A stretch of 41,844 bases of DNA, taken from NCBI GenBank assembly GCA_036381315.1, contig DASVDB010000050.1, positions 1 through 41,844 of the forward strand, written 5' to 3'. The notes below the pieces were generated by a model. That model saw nothing but the letters and a program-made list of their open reading frames with translations. It did not search any database and was not told where the DNA came from. Below are positions 28,675-36,248 of this stretch, one piece after another (position 1 is the stretch's first letter; each line of letters opens with the position of its first letter). Source of the stretch: Bacilli bacterium. Lineage in GTDB: Bacteria > Bacillota > Bacilli > Paenibacillales > KCTC-25726. A program made the position numbers and the translations under genes.

Positions 28675-28709
28675 AAAAGAGGAGTTAGTTGATCTGGCTC
28701 CTCTTTTTT
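28675..28709 (+). terminator. Leaky terminator between binding protein and permeases
   Basis: AAAAGAGGAG (28675-28684) pairs perfectly with CTCCTCTTTT (28698-28707) around a 13-base loop, with six T residues ending at 28709. It stands between the binding protein and its permeases, so partial read-through would give more binding protein than membrane subunits. Confidence 0.8.
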
Positions 28710-28750
28710 CGCCGCAACCTCTCAAAGCATCTAAACCTGGAGGATGAAAA

Positions 28751-29674
28751 ATGAGGGGAACAGGTTTAAAAAGAAAAAAATTAAGTTATTTAACAAACCG
28801 AGACCGCAAAGAACTTATTCTGGCAATTATACTCCTGCTGCCCACCATTTATGTTTTAGTCCGTGCTTTTATTTTTCCGATTTACCAATCGTTGGTATGG
28901 AGTTTTTTCAAATACAATTTGATGGATGGCTCAGAGATCCGCTTTATTGGTTTGCAGAACTATGAGGCGGTATTCCGTCTAAGGGATTTTTGGGTCTCAA
29001 TGTACAATACTGTATATTTTACCGTGTTTACAGTGACGGTGGAACTTGTTATCGGTTTTTTTAGCGCGATTTTGCTGAATCAGGCTTTCCGCGGTCGAAT
29101 TTTCTTTCGGGCGATGATTATTGTACCGTGGGCAATGTTGACGTTGGTTAACGGTTTGTTGTGGAATTGGATTTACCAACCCGGATATGGGGCATTGAAC
29201 CAGGTACTGCATTTTTTTCATATACTTGGTCCGGATCAAACCCCGATATGGCTTTCCAGTTCATTTCGGGTTGTTACGTTCGCTTCCATAGCCGATATTT
29301 GGAAGATGACACCGTTTATGACGCTTTTGTTATTAGCCGGTCTGCAGTCTTTGCCACCCCATTTATATGAAGCGGCAGTAATTGATGGTGCGGGCTTCTG
29401 GGAAAAAATCCGGCACGTTACGATTCCGCAACTTTGGCCCGCGATTATCATTGCTTTGGTTCTGCGTATCATTGGAACATTCAGAGTGTACGATATCCTG
29501 ACGGTATTCACGGGCGATCCGACGGCATCCTCCACTTATTTGACCTTTAATTATGCTTTTCGGTACTTTTATTTGGGCAAAGCATCGGCCATGGCCTGGA
29601 TAACAACACTGTTTATACTGGCGATGATCATCATCTACATTCGTCAATTGAAAAAGAATCAGGATCTGCAATAG
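28751..29674 (+). CDS. ABC sugar importer permease, MalF/UgpA type (second system)
   Basis: A 307-residue membrane subunit with a basic N-terminus, a first helix LILAIILLLPTIYVLVRAFIF, and the EAA loop LYEAAVIDGAGFWEKIRHVTIPQLWP. TGGAGGATG upstream sets ATG 28751. It is followed after 16 bases by the second permease. As in the first system there is no ATPase gene nearby. Confidence 0.93.
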   Translation: MRGTGLKRKKLSYLTNRDRKELILAIILLLPTIYVLVRAFIFPIYQSLVWSFFKYNLMDGSEIRFIGLQNYEAVFRLRDFWVSMYNTVYFTVFTVTVELVIGFFSAILLNQAFRGRIFFRAMIIVPWAMLTLVNGLLWNWIYQPGYGALNQVLHFFHILGPDQTPIWLSSSFRVVTFASIADIWKMTPFMTLLLLAGLQSLPPHLYEAAVIDGAGFWEKIRHVTIPQLWPAIIIALVLRIIGTFRVYDILTVFTGDPTASSTYLTFNYAFRYFYLGKASAMAWITTLFILAMIIIYIRQLKKNQDLQ

Positions 29675-29690
29675 GGGGTGAAGCAGAACC

Positions 29691-30659
29691 GTGTTAAAGC
29701 AAATCAAAAAAAGCATAACAGATCATACAGACGATACTTTCAGAAAAAAATCGTGGCGGGTGCGCCTATTTAAAGCGGCGAGCCATGAACTTTTTCCGCC
29801 TTTGTACTTGTGGATCGGACTGCTGTTATTAGCCTTGTTTACTTTGTTGCCGTTTCTTTATTTGTTGACATCTTCCTTCAGTGAAACGCAAGAACTGATC
29901 AGCGGGCACTTGTTTCCGCATCATCCGACTTTGGAAAATTACAAAAAATTGTTTACCGGTTCGACCAGCTCCGATTTTATAAACGCCATGAAAAACAGCG
30001 TGCTCACCGCATCTCTGACAACTTTTTTCACATTAATTATCGGTGTCTTCGCTGCCTACGCATTAGCCAAAATCAAGTTTCCATTACGAATGTCGACGAT
30101 GTTCGGGATTTTATCGATACAGCTTTTGCCGTCCATTAGCATTATCGTGCCAATGTATATCATGATGCGCAATGGCGTGACGGTCAATATTCCGTTTACG
30201 TCAATCGAATTGATTCACACCCCGCCGCTATTGGATTCAATCTGGTCGCTTGTGATCGCTTACAGTACGTTCTCCCTGCCGTTTTCCATTTGGTTAATGA
30301 CCGGATATTTCCGGACGATATCCCGCGAAATGGAGGAGGCTTCATTTGTCGATGGATGCAGCCGGATTGGCTCGATGATCAGAATCGTCATTCCATTGTC
30401 TTTGCCTGGAATTGCGGCCACAGCCATTTTTACCTTTTTAAACGCATGGGACGAGTTTATGTTTGCCAGCGCGTTTACGCAAACTTATGATTCCAAAACC
30501 CTGCCAATCGCAATTCGTGAATTCATCGGCAAACACAGCATCGACTGGGGGTTGATGACCGCGGGAGGCTTAATCGCTTCACTTCCCCCGGTTGTGATCT
30601 CACTTTTCTTGTATCGCTATATAGTAAGCGGATTGTCTGCAGGAGGAGTGAAAGAATAA
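29691..30659 (+). CDS. ABC sugar importer permease, MalG/UgpE type (second system)
   Basis: A 322-residue partner permease. After a charged N-terminal tail of about 35 residues comes the first helix (LYLWIGLLLLALFTLLPFLYLLTSSF, read in parts), and the EAA loop is MEEASFVDGCSRIGSMIRIVIPLSLP. It starts with GTG 29691 after GGGGGTG. The C-terminus ends SGLSAGGVKE. Confidence 0.93.
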   Translation: MLKQIKKSITDHTDDTFRKKSWRVRLFKAASHELFPPLYLWIGLLLLALFTLLPFLYLLTSSFSETQELISGHLFPHHPTLENYKKLFTGSTSSDFINAMKNSVLTASLTTFFTLIIGVFAAYALAKIKFPLRMSTMFGILSIQLLPSISIIVPMYIMMRNGVTVNIPFTSIELIHTPPLLDSIWSLVIAYSTFSLPFSIWLMTGYFRTISREMEEASFVDGCSRIGSMIRIVIPLSLPGIAATAIFTFLNAWDEFMFASAFTQTYDSKTLPIAIREFIGKHSIDWGLMTAGGLIASLPPVVISLFLYRYIVSGLSAGGVKE

Positions 30660-30668
30660 ACGTTTTCT
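30655..30668 (+). promoter_or_regulatory. CcpA cre-like site before the GH4 gene
   Basis: AATAAACGTTTTCT matches 12 of 14 positions of TGWAARCGYTWNCW, across the permease stop and 27 bases before the GH4 promoter. Confidence 0.4.
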
Positions 30669-30694
30669 TTTTACCATGAGCTTATGGCGATAGG

Positions 30695-30738
30695 TTGACT
30701 TTTAATATGTATTGGTTTTATAATTTGTTACAACAAAT
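30695..30738 (+). promoter_or_regulatory. Internal promoter and operator before the GH4 gene
   Basis: TTGACT (30695-30700) and TATAAT (30719-30724) are 18 bases apart. A perfect inverted repeat ATTTGTT-2-AACAAAT (30723-30738) overlaps and follows the -10. The layout copies that of the ABC operon promoter, so the GH4-to-HAD genes may form a second transcript under the same or a related GntR regulator. Confidence 0.7.
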
Positions 30739-30789
30739 CCAATTAATTTTTTATACATCATAATAAATATATTGCGGGAGGTATAACGA

Positions 30790-32103
30790 GTGGTTGAGAA
30801 ACAATTGAAAATTGCCGTAATCGGCGGCGGTTCTTCCTATACACCGGAACTTATCGAAGGGTTCATCAAACGATATCCCCATTTGCCGGTAAAAGATTTA
30901 TATTTGGTCGATATTGAAGAAGGGCGCAACAAATTGGAAATTGTCGGAGCTTTGGCCAAACGCATGGTTGAAAAGGCGGGAGTGCCGATTCGTATCCATT
31001 TAACGTTAGAACGCCGCGAAGCGATAAAAGACGCTGATTTTGTGATAACCCAGTTGCGCGTAGGATTGTTGGAGGCGCGCGTGCGCGACGAGAAAATTCC
31101 GTTAAGGTATAATCGAATCGGGCAAGAAACGACCGGTGCGGGTGGATTCGCGAATGCTCTGCGCACGATACCGGTCATTCTCGAAATTTGCAAAGATATT
31201 CAGGAGCTGTCGCCCAACGCCTTCATGTTTAATTTTACAAATCCGGCCGGACTCGTTACGGAGGCGGTATTAAAGTATTCAAAAGTAAAATCGATCGGAC
31301 TTTGTAACCTTCCGATTGGCACGCAGATGCAAATCGCAAAGTCCGCCGGAGTTAATCGCGACGATGTCGAACTGGAAATGGTCGGAATCAACCATTTGAA
31401 TTGGACGACAAAAATCATGGTAAAAGGCGAAGATATTACTTCGTTCATCTTGCAAAAGGCGGAGAATACAGGATTTAGTATGAAAAATGTGCCGGATTTC
31501 GGCTGGAGCCCGGAATTTTTGCGGTCGCTTGGAGCGCTTCCTTGCGCGTATCATCGTTATTATTACATGCCAGACAAGATGCTTGCCGAGGAGATCGAAT
31601 CTGCCAAAACAGTAGGGACGCGGGCGGAAGTGGTCAGGCAAATTGAAGCAAAGCTGTTTGAAATGTACAAGAATCCCGAATTGGCGGTTAAACCGCCGGA
31701 GCTTGAAAAAAGGGGAGGAGCGTATTATTCGGAAGCGGCTCTTAATTTAATCGACTCCATTTATAATAATAAACGAGATTTGCAAGTAGTTAATGTGCAA
31801 AATAACGGCACAATCTCGTGCTTGCCTGACGATGTCAGCATTGAGGCAAAGTGTGTGATCGGCGCGGAAGGCGCGGTTCCGGTTCACATTACGACACCGA
31901 TAGATGCCCGCATCCGCGGATTGTTGCAAATTGTCAAAGCTTACGAGGAATTGACCGTAGAAGCGGCTGTAAAGGGTGACTATGGCCTGGCATTACAGGC
32001 ATTGGCAATCCATCCGCTCGTAGGAGACATTGATATTTCGAAGCGGATTTTGGACGACGTATTGTCGGAAAATAAGGCTTATTTGCCACAATTTCATTTA
32101 TAA
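30790..32103 (+). CDS. GH4 6-phospho-beta-glucosidase (LicH/ChbF-like)
   Basis: A NAD+- and Mn2+-dependent glycosidase of family GH4, 437 residues, acting in the cytoplasm by oxidation-elimination. The NAD site is IAVIGGGSSYTPEL (8-21). The metal ligands of the family match Cys172 (GLCNLPIG) and His202 (GINHLNW). RIGQETTGAGGFANALRTIP, NFTNPAG and EKRGGAYYSEAALNLI follow the 6-phospho-beta-glucosidase pattern (LicH, CelF/ChbF) rather than the alpha-glycosidases. GTG 30790 follows GGGAGGT. This subfamily normally acts on phosphorylated disaccharides from a PTS, yet the neighbouring importer is ABC type; the kinase at 33701 may supply the phosphate. Confidence 0.92.
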   Translation: MVEKQLKIAVIGGGSSYTPELIEGFIKRYPHLPVKDLYLVDIEEGRNKLEIVGALAKRMVEKAGVPIRIHLTLERREAIKDADFVITQLRVGLLEARVRDEKIPLRYNRIGQETTGAGGFANALRTIPVILEICKDIQELSPNAFMFNFTNPAGLVTEAVLKYSKVKSIGLCNLPIGTQMQIAKSAGVNRDDVELEMVGINHLNWTTKIMVKGEDITSFILQKAENTGFSMKNVPDFGWSPEFLRSLGALPCAYHRYYYMPDKMLAEEIESAKTVGTRAEVVRQIEAKLFEMYKNPELAVKPPELEKRGGAYYSEAALNLIDSIYNNKRDLQVVNVQNNGTISCLPDDVSIEAKCVIGAEGAVPVHITTPIDARIRGLLQIVKAYEELTVEAAVKGDYGLALQALAIHPLVGDIDISKRILDDVLSENKAYLPQFHL

Positions 32104-32158
32104 TCATAAATAACGGCTCTTTTGTCTTATAAATAAAAAATAAAGGCGGGGCTCGAAT

Positions 32159-33652
32159 ATGATTGGCACGGTTAGGGAATATAATCATTTCATTGGAGGG
32201 GAGTGGGTCCCCCCCGGTTCCGGCAAGTTTATCGAACGGAGAAACCCGGCGACTTGGCAATTGGTATCGCGGTTCGCTGATGGAACTCCGGAAGATGCAA
32301 AACGGGCGATTACTGTTGCCAGACAAGCCTTTGATTCAGGGCCGTGGCCGCGCATGTCGGGAATGGATCGAGCCCGAATCCTGTTTCGGCTTGCGGATCT
32401 GATACGAAATGAAAAAGAACAATTGGCGAAAATGGAGACAGAAGAGACGGGCAAACCGATTAAGTTGTCCAGAGGAGATATGGATGGTTGTATCGGCCTG
32501 ATTGAGTATGCGGCCGGTTTGGCCCAGCAGCTTCACGGAGAATGTTATTCCAACCTTGGCGAACGGCATACAGCGCTTGTGATTCGCGAGCCTGTAGGTG
32601 TGGTGGGAATGATTGTGCCGTGGAATTTTCCCGCGTTAATTTTTTGTCAAAAAATGCCGTTTGCATTGGCTGCGGGATGCACAGTTGTGGCCAAACCGTC
32701 CGAGTTTACTTCCAGTTCCACTTTGGAAATCAGCCGCCTTGCTTTAAAGGCAGGGGTCCCGGCAGGTGTAATCAATATTGTGACTGGATATGGCGCGCAA
32801 GTGGGCCAGGCAATCGTCGATGATCCCGATGTTGATTTTATCTCCTTCACCGGGTCCACCGTGACCGGAAAACGCGTGATCGCATCATCGGCTGATACTC
32901 TAAAAAAAGTATCGGTTGAATTGGGCGGGAAATCGGCAAATATCGTGTTTGCGGACGCGGATTTGGATGATGCGATAGACGGGACGATGCTTGGCGTCTT
33001 TTTTAACAATGGTGAAACATGCTGTGCTTGCAGCCGTCTGATAATTGAAGATTCAATTGCCGATAAGTTTATTGAAAAACTGGTTGAACGCACACGGCAA
33101 TTAAAAGTAGGCAACCCGTTAAATTTGGACACGGATATTGGAGCGCTCATTCATGAAAAGCATGCCGATAAAGTTAAAGGATTCATAAAAACGGGTCAGG
33201 AGCAAGGAGCAAAACTCCTTGCCGGGGGCCTCAAATCGTTGCCCGATGAGTGCCAAACCGAATGTTTTGTACTTCCAACTATTTTCGACCATGTCAAAAC
33301 AGAAATGAGTATTTTTCAGGAAGAAATCTTTGGTCCGGTATTGAGCATCACGAGATTCAAAACGATAAATGAGGCTATTCGGATTGCAAACAGCACAAGA
33401 TATGGTTTGGCATCCGCCGTTTGGACAAAAAATATCGACAAAGCAATGGTTGTGTCCCGGGAAATGAAAAGCGGAACAGTATGGGTTAATACCGTTATTG
33501 ATGGATCGGCGCAACTTCCGTTCGGAGGTTATAAGACAAGCGGCTTCGGCAGAGAGATGGGGCAGGCAGGATTTGAAGAATTTACAGAAGTAAAAACAGT
33601 CAATATACACATTGGAAAAAGAGAGCCCTTTTACAACATCGATAAAAATTAA
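32159..33652 (+). CDS. NAD(P)+-dependent aldehyde dehydrogenase
   Basis: An ALDH superfamily enzyme of 497 residues that oxidises an aldehyde to an acid. The catalytic pair is Glu254 (VELGGKSAN) and Cys288 (NGETCCACSR), 34 residues apart as in ALDH2 (268 and 302). The cofactor loop is PWNFPALIFCQKMPFALAAG and SFTGSTVTGKRV is present. The Q in the usual GQ-C motif is replaced by E-T, an uncommon variant. The best guess is the betaine/phenylacetaldehyde/sugar-aldehyde group; the substrate is not readable. The start at 32159 has only a weak ribosome site. It lies between GH4 and kinase in the same operon. Confidence 0.9.
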   Translation: MIGTVREYNHFIGGEWVPPGSGKFIERRNPATWQLVSRFADGTPEDAKRAITVARQAFDSGPWPRMSGMDRARILFRLADLIRNEKEQLAKMETEETGKPIKLSRGDMDGCIGLIEYAAGLAQQLHGECYSNLGERHTALVIREPVGVVGMIVPWNFPALIFCQKMPFALAAGCTVVAKPSEFTSSSTLEISRLALKAGVPAGVINIVTGYGAQVGQAIVDDPDVDFISFTGSTVTGKRVIASSADTLKKVSVELGGKSANIVFADADLDDAIDGTMLGVFFNNGETCCACSRLIIEDSIADKFIEKLVERTRQLKVGNPLNLDTDIGALIHEKHADKVKGFIKTGQEQGAKLLAGGLKSLPDECQTECFVLPTIFDHVKTEMSIFQEEIFGPVLSITRFKTINEAIRIANSTRYGLASAVWTKNIDKAMVVSREMKSGTVWVNTVIDGSAQLPFGGYKTSGFGREMGQAGFEEFTEVKTVNIHIGKREPFYNIDKN

Positions 33653-33700
33653 TCGGCAAGCCATATGTCAGATCACTTTAATACGAATGTGGAGGAAATG

Positions 33701-34684
33701 ATGGCATATATTATGGGGGTTGATGGCGGAGGCAGCAAAACCTATACGGTTATTGTAAATGATTCCGGCAAATTATTGGGCCACGGCATTTCAGGCTGCG
33801 GCAATTATCAAATGGTCGGGATCGATGCCGCTATGCAAAATATTAATTCCTCAATTAATTGTGCGCTTAAACAAGCAAACCTCGCGGCGGAAGAAATTGA
33901 TTTTACAATGTTTGGTCTGGCGGGTGCGGACCGTGAAAAAGATTTTTCGATACTTCGTCCGGCACTTGGCAAACTGCCGTTGCCTAGATGGGATATTGTT
34001 TGCGATACGTTTGAGGGCCTTCGCACTGGTAGTCCGCAAAACATTGGAATCGTCCTGGTATGCGGAAGCGGGACAAATGCCGCGGGGAAAAATCGGCAGG
34101 GGAAAACCGTGCAGGTAGGCGGATTTGGTTATTTTTTTGGTGATCATGCCGGCGGGCACGAAATGGCGCAAAGCACTTTTCGGGCAGCGGTCCGCTCGTG
34201 GGAAGGCAGAGAAATTCCATCCGTTTTAACCCAAAAAGTGGCCAACTATTTCGGTTTTAATTCTATGGAAGAAGTTTTTAACTATTTCTTGGATCATGAT
34301 ATTCATCATTTGCCTGATGGAAATCTGACATTGTTGTTGCATGAAGCGGCGAATGAAGGAGATCGGTTGGCCATACGGATAATCGAAGAAACGGGTTATG
34401 AATTAGGCATTGCGGCTAATTCGGTTATAAGGAGACTAGGTGGTTTTCCGGGTGAAAATTTTCCGGTTGTATTGGTTGGTTCCGTCATTCAAAAGGGCAG
34501 AAATTCGTATTTGTTAAATTCCCTCCATAAAACGATCGCCGCGGAAAATACGAATTTCGAGTTCGTGATTCCGGAGATGGCTCCTGTTTATGGCGCCGTT
34601 TTGTTAGCTATGGATGAACTTGGAATTAAGGCGACGGATGATATGTATAAAAAGTTTATTGATTATGGGGGATACCAGGTTTGA
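33701..34684 (+). CDS. BadF/BadG/BcrA/BcrD-type sugar kinase (NagK-like)
   Basis: An ASKHA-fold ATPase/kinase of about 327 residues. The phosphate-1 motif is YIMGVDGGGSKTYTVIVN (3-20), FGLAGAD and LVCGSGTNAAGK (phosphate 2) follow, then GGFGYFFGDHAGGHEM and a C-terminal VVLVGSVIQKG adenosine site. Human NAGK-like members phosphorylate N-acetylglucosamine; bacterial ones handle various sugars. Here it may phosphorylate the imported sugar for the GH4 enzyme (inference). GGAGGAA (33691-33697) favours the second of two adjacent ATG codons, 33701; the upstream ATG 33665 has no ribosome site. Confidence 0.87.
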   Translation: MAYIMGVDGGGSKTYTVIVNDSGKLLGHGISGCGNYQMVGIDAAMQNINSSINCALKQANLAAEEIDFTMFGLAGADREKDFSILRPALGKLPLPRWDIVCDTFEGLRTGSPQNIGIVLVCGSGTNAAGKNRQGKTVQVGGFGYFFGDHAGGHEMAQSTFRAAVRSWEGREIPSVLTQKVANYFGFNSMEEVFNYFLDHDIHHLPDGNLTLLLHEAANEGDRLAIRIIEETGYELGIAANSVIRRLGGFPGENFPVVLVGSVIQKGRNSYLLNSLHKTIAAENTNFEFVIPEMAPVYGAVLLAMDELGIKATDDMYKKFIDYGGYQV

Positions 34685-34702
34685 AGCGCGGGGGATTGCA
34701 AT

Positions 34703-35554
34703 TTGCTGAAATTAATAGCCTTGGACGTTGATGGGACATTACTCAATGAGTCAGGTCAAATTTCGGAACAGACGCTGGAAATGGTCGCTACGCTGCGGGG
34801 GCGAGGCGTCGAATTTACGTTGTGTACAGGGCGTAATTTGCCCATGGTCCTTCCTTTCGCAGAAAAACTCCAGATCAAATTACCGATTGCCACTTGCAAT
34901 GGAGCCGAAGTTCGTTGTCTTGACGGGAGAGTATTGGCACGCCGTTCGTTGCCGAGCGACACAGCGGCGTCTGTCCATCACGTTTTGCGATCTTGTGATG
35001 CTCTATATCATGTATACGCGGACGATTATATTTATTTCGAAAATAAGGACAGACATAGCAAGAAAATGTATGCTTATTATCGCGATTTGCAACGAAATAA
35101 GGATATGAAAACAATCTTGCACGAAATCGATCAACCATACATGATTGAAACGTCCAATTTGGATGATTTATGGAAAGATGAATCTGTAACGGTCGAGAAG
35201 TTTTTTGTTATGGAACAGCGGGCCGATCGCTTGCAGGAAATTCGTAGGAAACTTATAAAAAAATGCGATCTTGAAATTGCCACTTCCCATTTTGCTGCGT
35301 TGGAAGTGTGTCATGTTTTGGCTAATAAAGGAAACGCGCTATTGAAAATTATGGAAATTTGCGGTTTTTTGCCTCGAGAGGTTGCGTCAATTGGCGATGG
35401 TATGAACGATGTGCCCATGTTTACAGTTACCGGAAATTCAATTGCAATGGGGAATGCAATCAACGAAGTGAAAATGCGCGCTCGGTTTGTTTCCGGGAAA
35501 AATAGCGAAGAAGGTATGGCGCAAGCGTTGCGGCATTTATTAAATTATTGCTAG
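34703..35554 (+). CDS. Cof-type HAD-IIB phosphatase
   Basis: A cytoplasmic sugar-phosphate phosphatase of the Cof/YidA group, 283 residues. Motif I is LDVDGTLLNE (Asp8 nucleophile, Asp10), motif II LCTGRN, and motif IV GDGMNDVPMF. The cap domain (about 85-200) would choose the substrate. TTG 34703 is used, close after a GGGGGAT ribosome site and 19 bases after the kinase stop. It may remove phosphate from a metabolite of the cluster or limit sugar-phosphate stress. Confidence 0.9.
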   Translation: MLKLIALDVDGTLLNESGQISEQTLEMVATLRGRGVEFTLCTGRNLPMVLPFAEKLQIKLPIATCNGAEVRCLDGRVLARRSLPSDTAASVHHVLRSCDALYHVYADDYIYFENKDRHSKKMYAYYRDLQRNKDMKTILHEIDQPYMIETSNLDDLWKDESVTVEKFFVMEQRADRLQEIRRKLIKKCDLEIATSHFAALEVCHVLANKGNALLKIMEICGFLPREVASIGDGMNDVPMFTVTGNSIAMGNAINEVKMRARFVSGKNSEEGMAQALRHLLNYC

Positions 35555-36140
35555 GGCCACTATCCTTTTCGGGCAATAGGCATCAATTGGAGAACGATAG
35601 TCCGGTATCCTACTGAGGAACGTATTGCCCCCGTTCCGCAAACGCCCCGGGCTAAAACCCGGCCGGATAGCGGGCCAGTCTTCGCACTCTTCGTTGCCGC
35701 TCCACGTTGCAGGGGCGTGCTTTAGCGGACGCCAGTGACGTTAACTGGTCGCTCTGTCGTCTAACGGACGCCAGTGACGTTAACAGGCGGTTTTTTTTAT
35801 GTTTTAAATTCTTACGGACGCTATTGCGCGTATTTGCTCATTTCTATGGTTTTACAGGCCCGATTTAAGCAAATAACGTCACCTGCGTCCGTTAAAATTT
35901 CCACATGGCGTTTTTTCGCAAAATAGCCGCAAATACGTCCATTAGCGCTAGTGGCTGGGGGGAAAGTCACAGGTTGGCGGATTATGCGGTCGATTATGCA
36001 TCGATTGCGCGGCCAGCAACCGTAAATACGTCCGTTGGCACGGGCAACATGCTGATGCGGGCGAACTGCCCATAATGGCAGTTCCGTTTGCGAAGGCGTG
36101 GCGGCAATTCCGATAAAATCGTGGCAGTATTTGCGCAGCG
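35555..36140. other. Non-coding stretch after the HAD gene
   Basis: No gene is convincing here. It includes a possible structured 3' region (GGGCAATA at 35571-35578 pairing with TATTGCCC at 35623-35630), palindromic element copy C, and a hairpin GAACTGCC/GGCAGTTC (36063-36070, 36077-36084). No T-run terminator for the HAD transcript was found. Confidence 0.55.
35722..35950. repeat. Dispersed palindromic repeat element, copy C
   Basis: TAGCGGACGCCAGTGACGTTAA (35723 on) and TAACGGACGCCAGTGACGTT (35762 on) are two tandem forward motifs; the second is followed by a T8 run as in copy B. Then come a long inverted region around 35805-35900 and the terminal block shared almost base for base with copy B. 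Confidence 0.75.
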
Positions 36141-36183
36141 TTGACACGCGACTTGATCGTGTTATAATTGAGAATGATTATCA
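36141..36183 (+). promoter_or_regulatory. Promoter with Fur box
   Basis: TTGACA (36141-36146) and TATAAT (36163-36168) are 16 bases apart. TGAGAATGATTATCA (36169-36183) matches 14 of 15 positions of the 7-1-7 Fur consensus TGATAATNATTATCA and sits right after the -10 box, the classic place for iron-dependent repression. It drives the phosphatase-family gene starting at 36249. Confidence 0.8.
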
Positions 36184-36248
36184 GTCAAGCTGACCGCGTG
36201 GCAAAAAAGCTGCCGCGCTGTCGCAGAACAAGCAAAGGTGCCATTTGA

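Noticed and set aside
35571-35630. tRNA or riboswitch in the gap after the HAD gene
   Set aside because: Only one 8-bp outer stem is convincing; no cloverleaf, T-loop motif or known riboswitch core was found.
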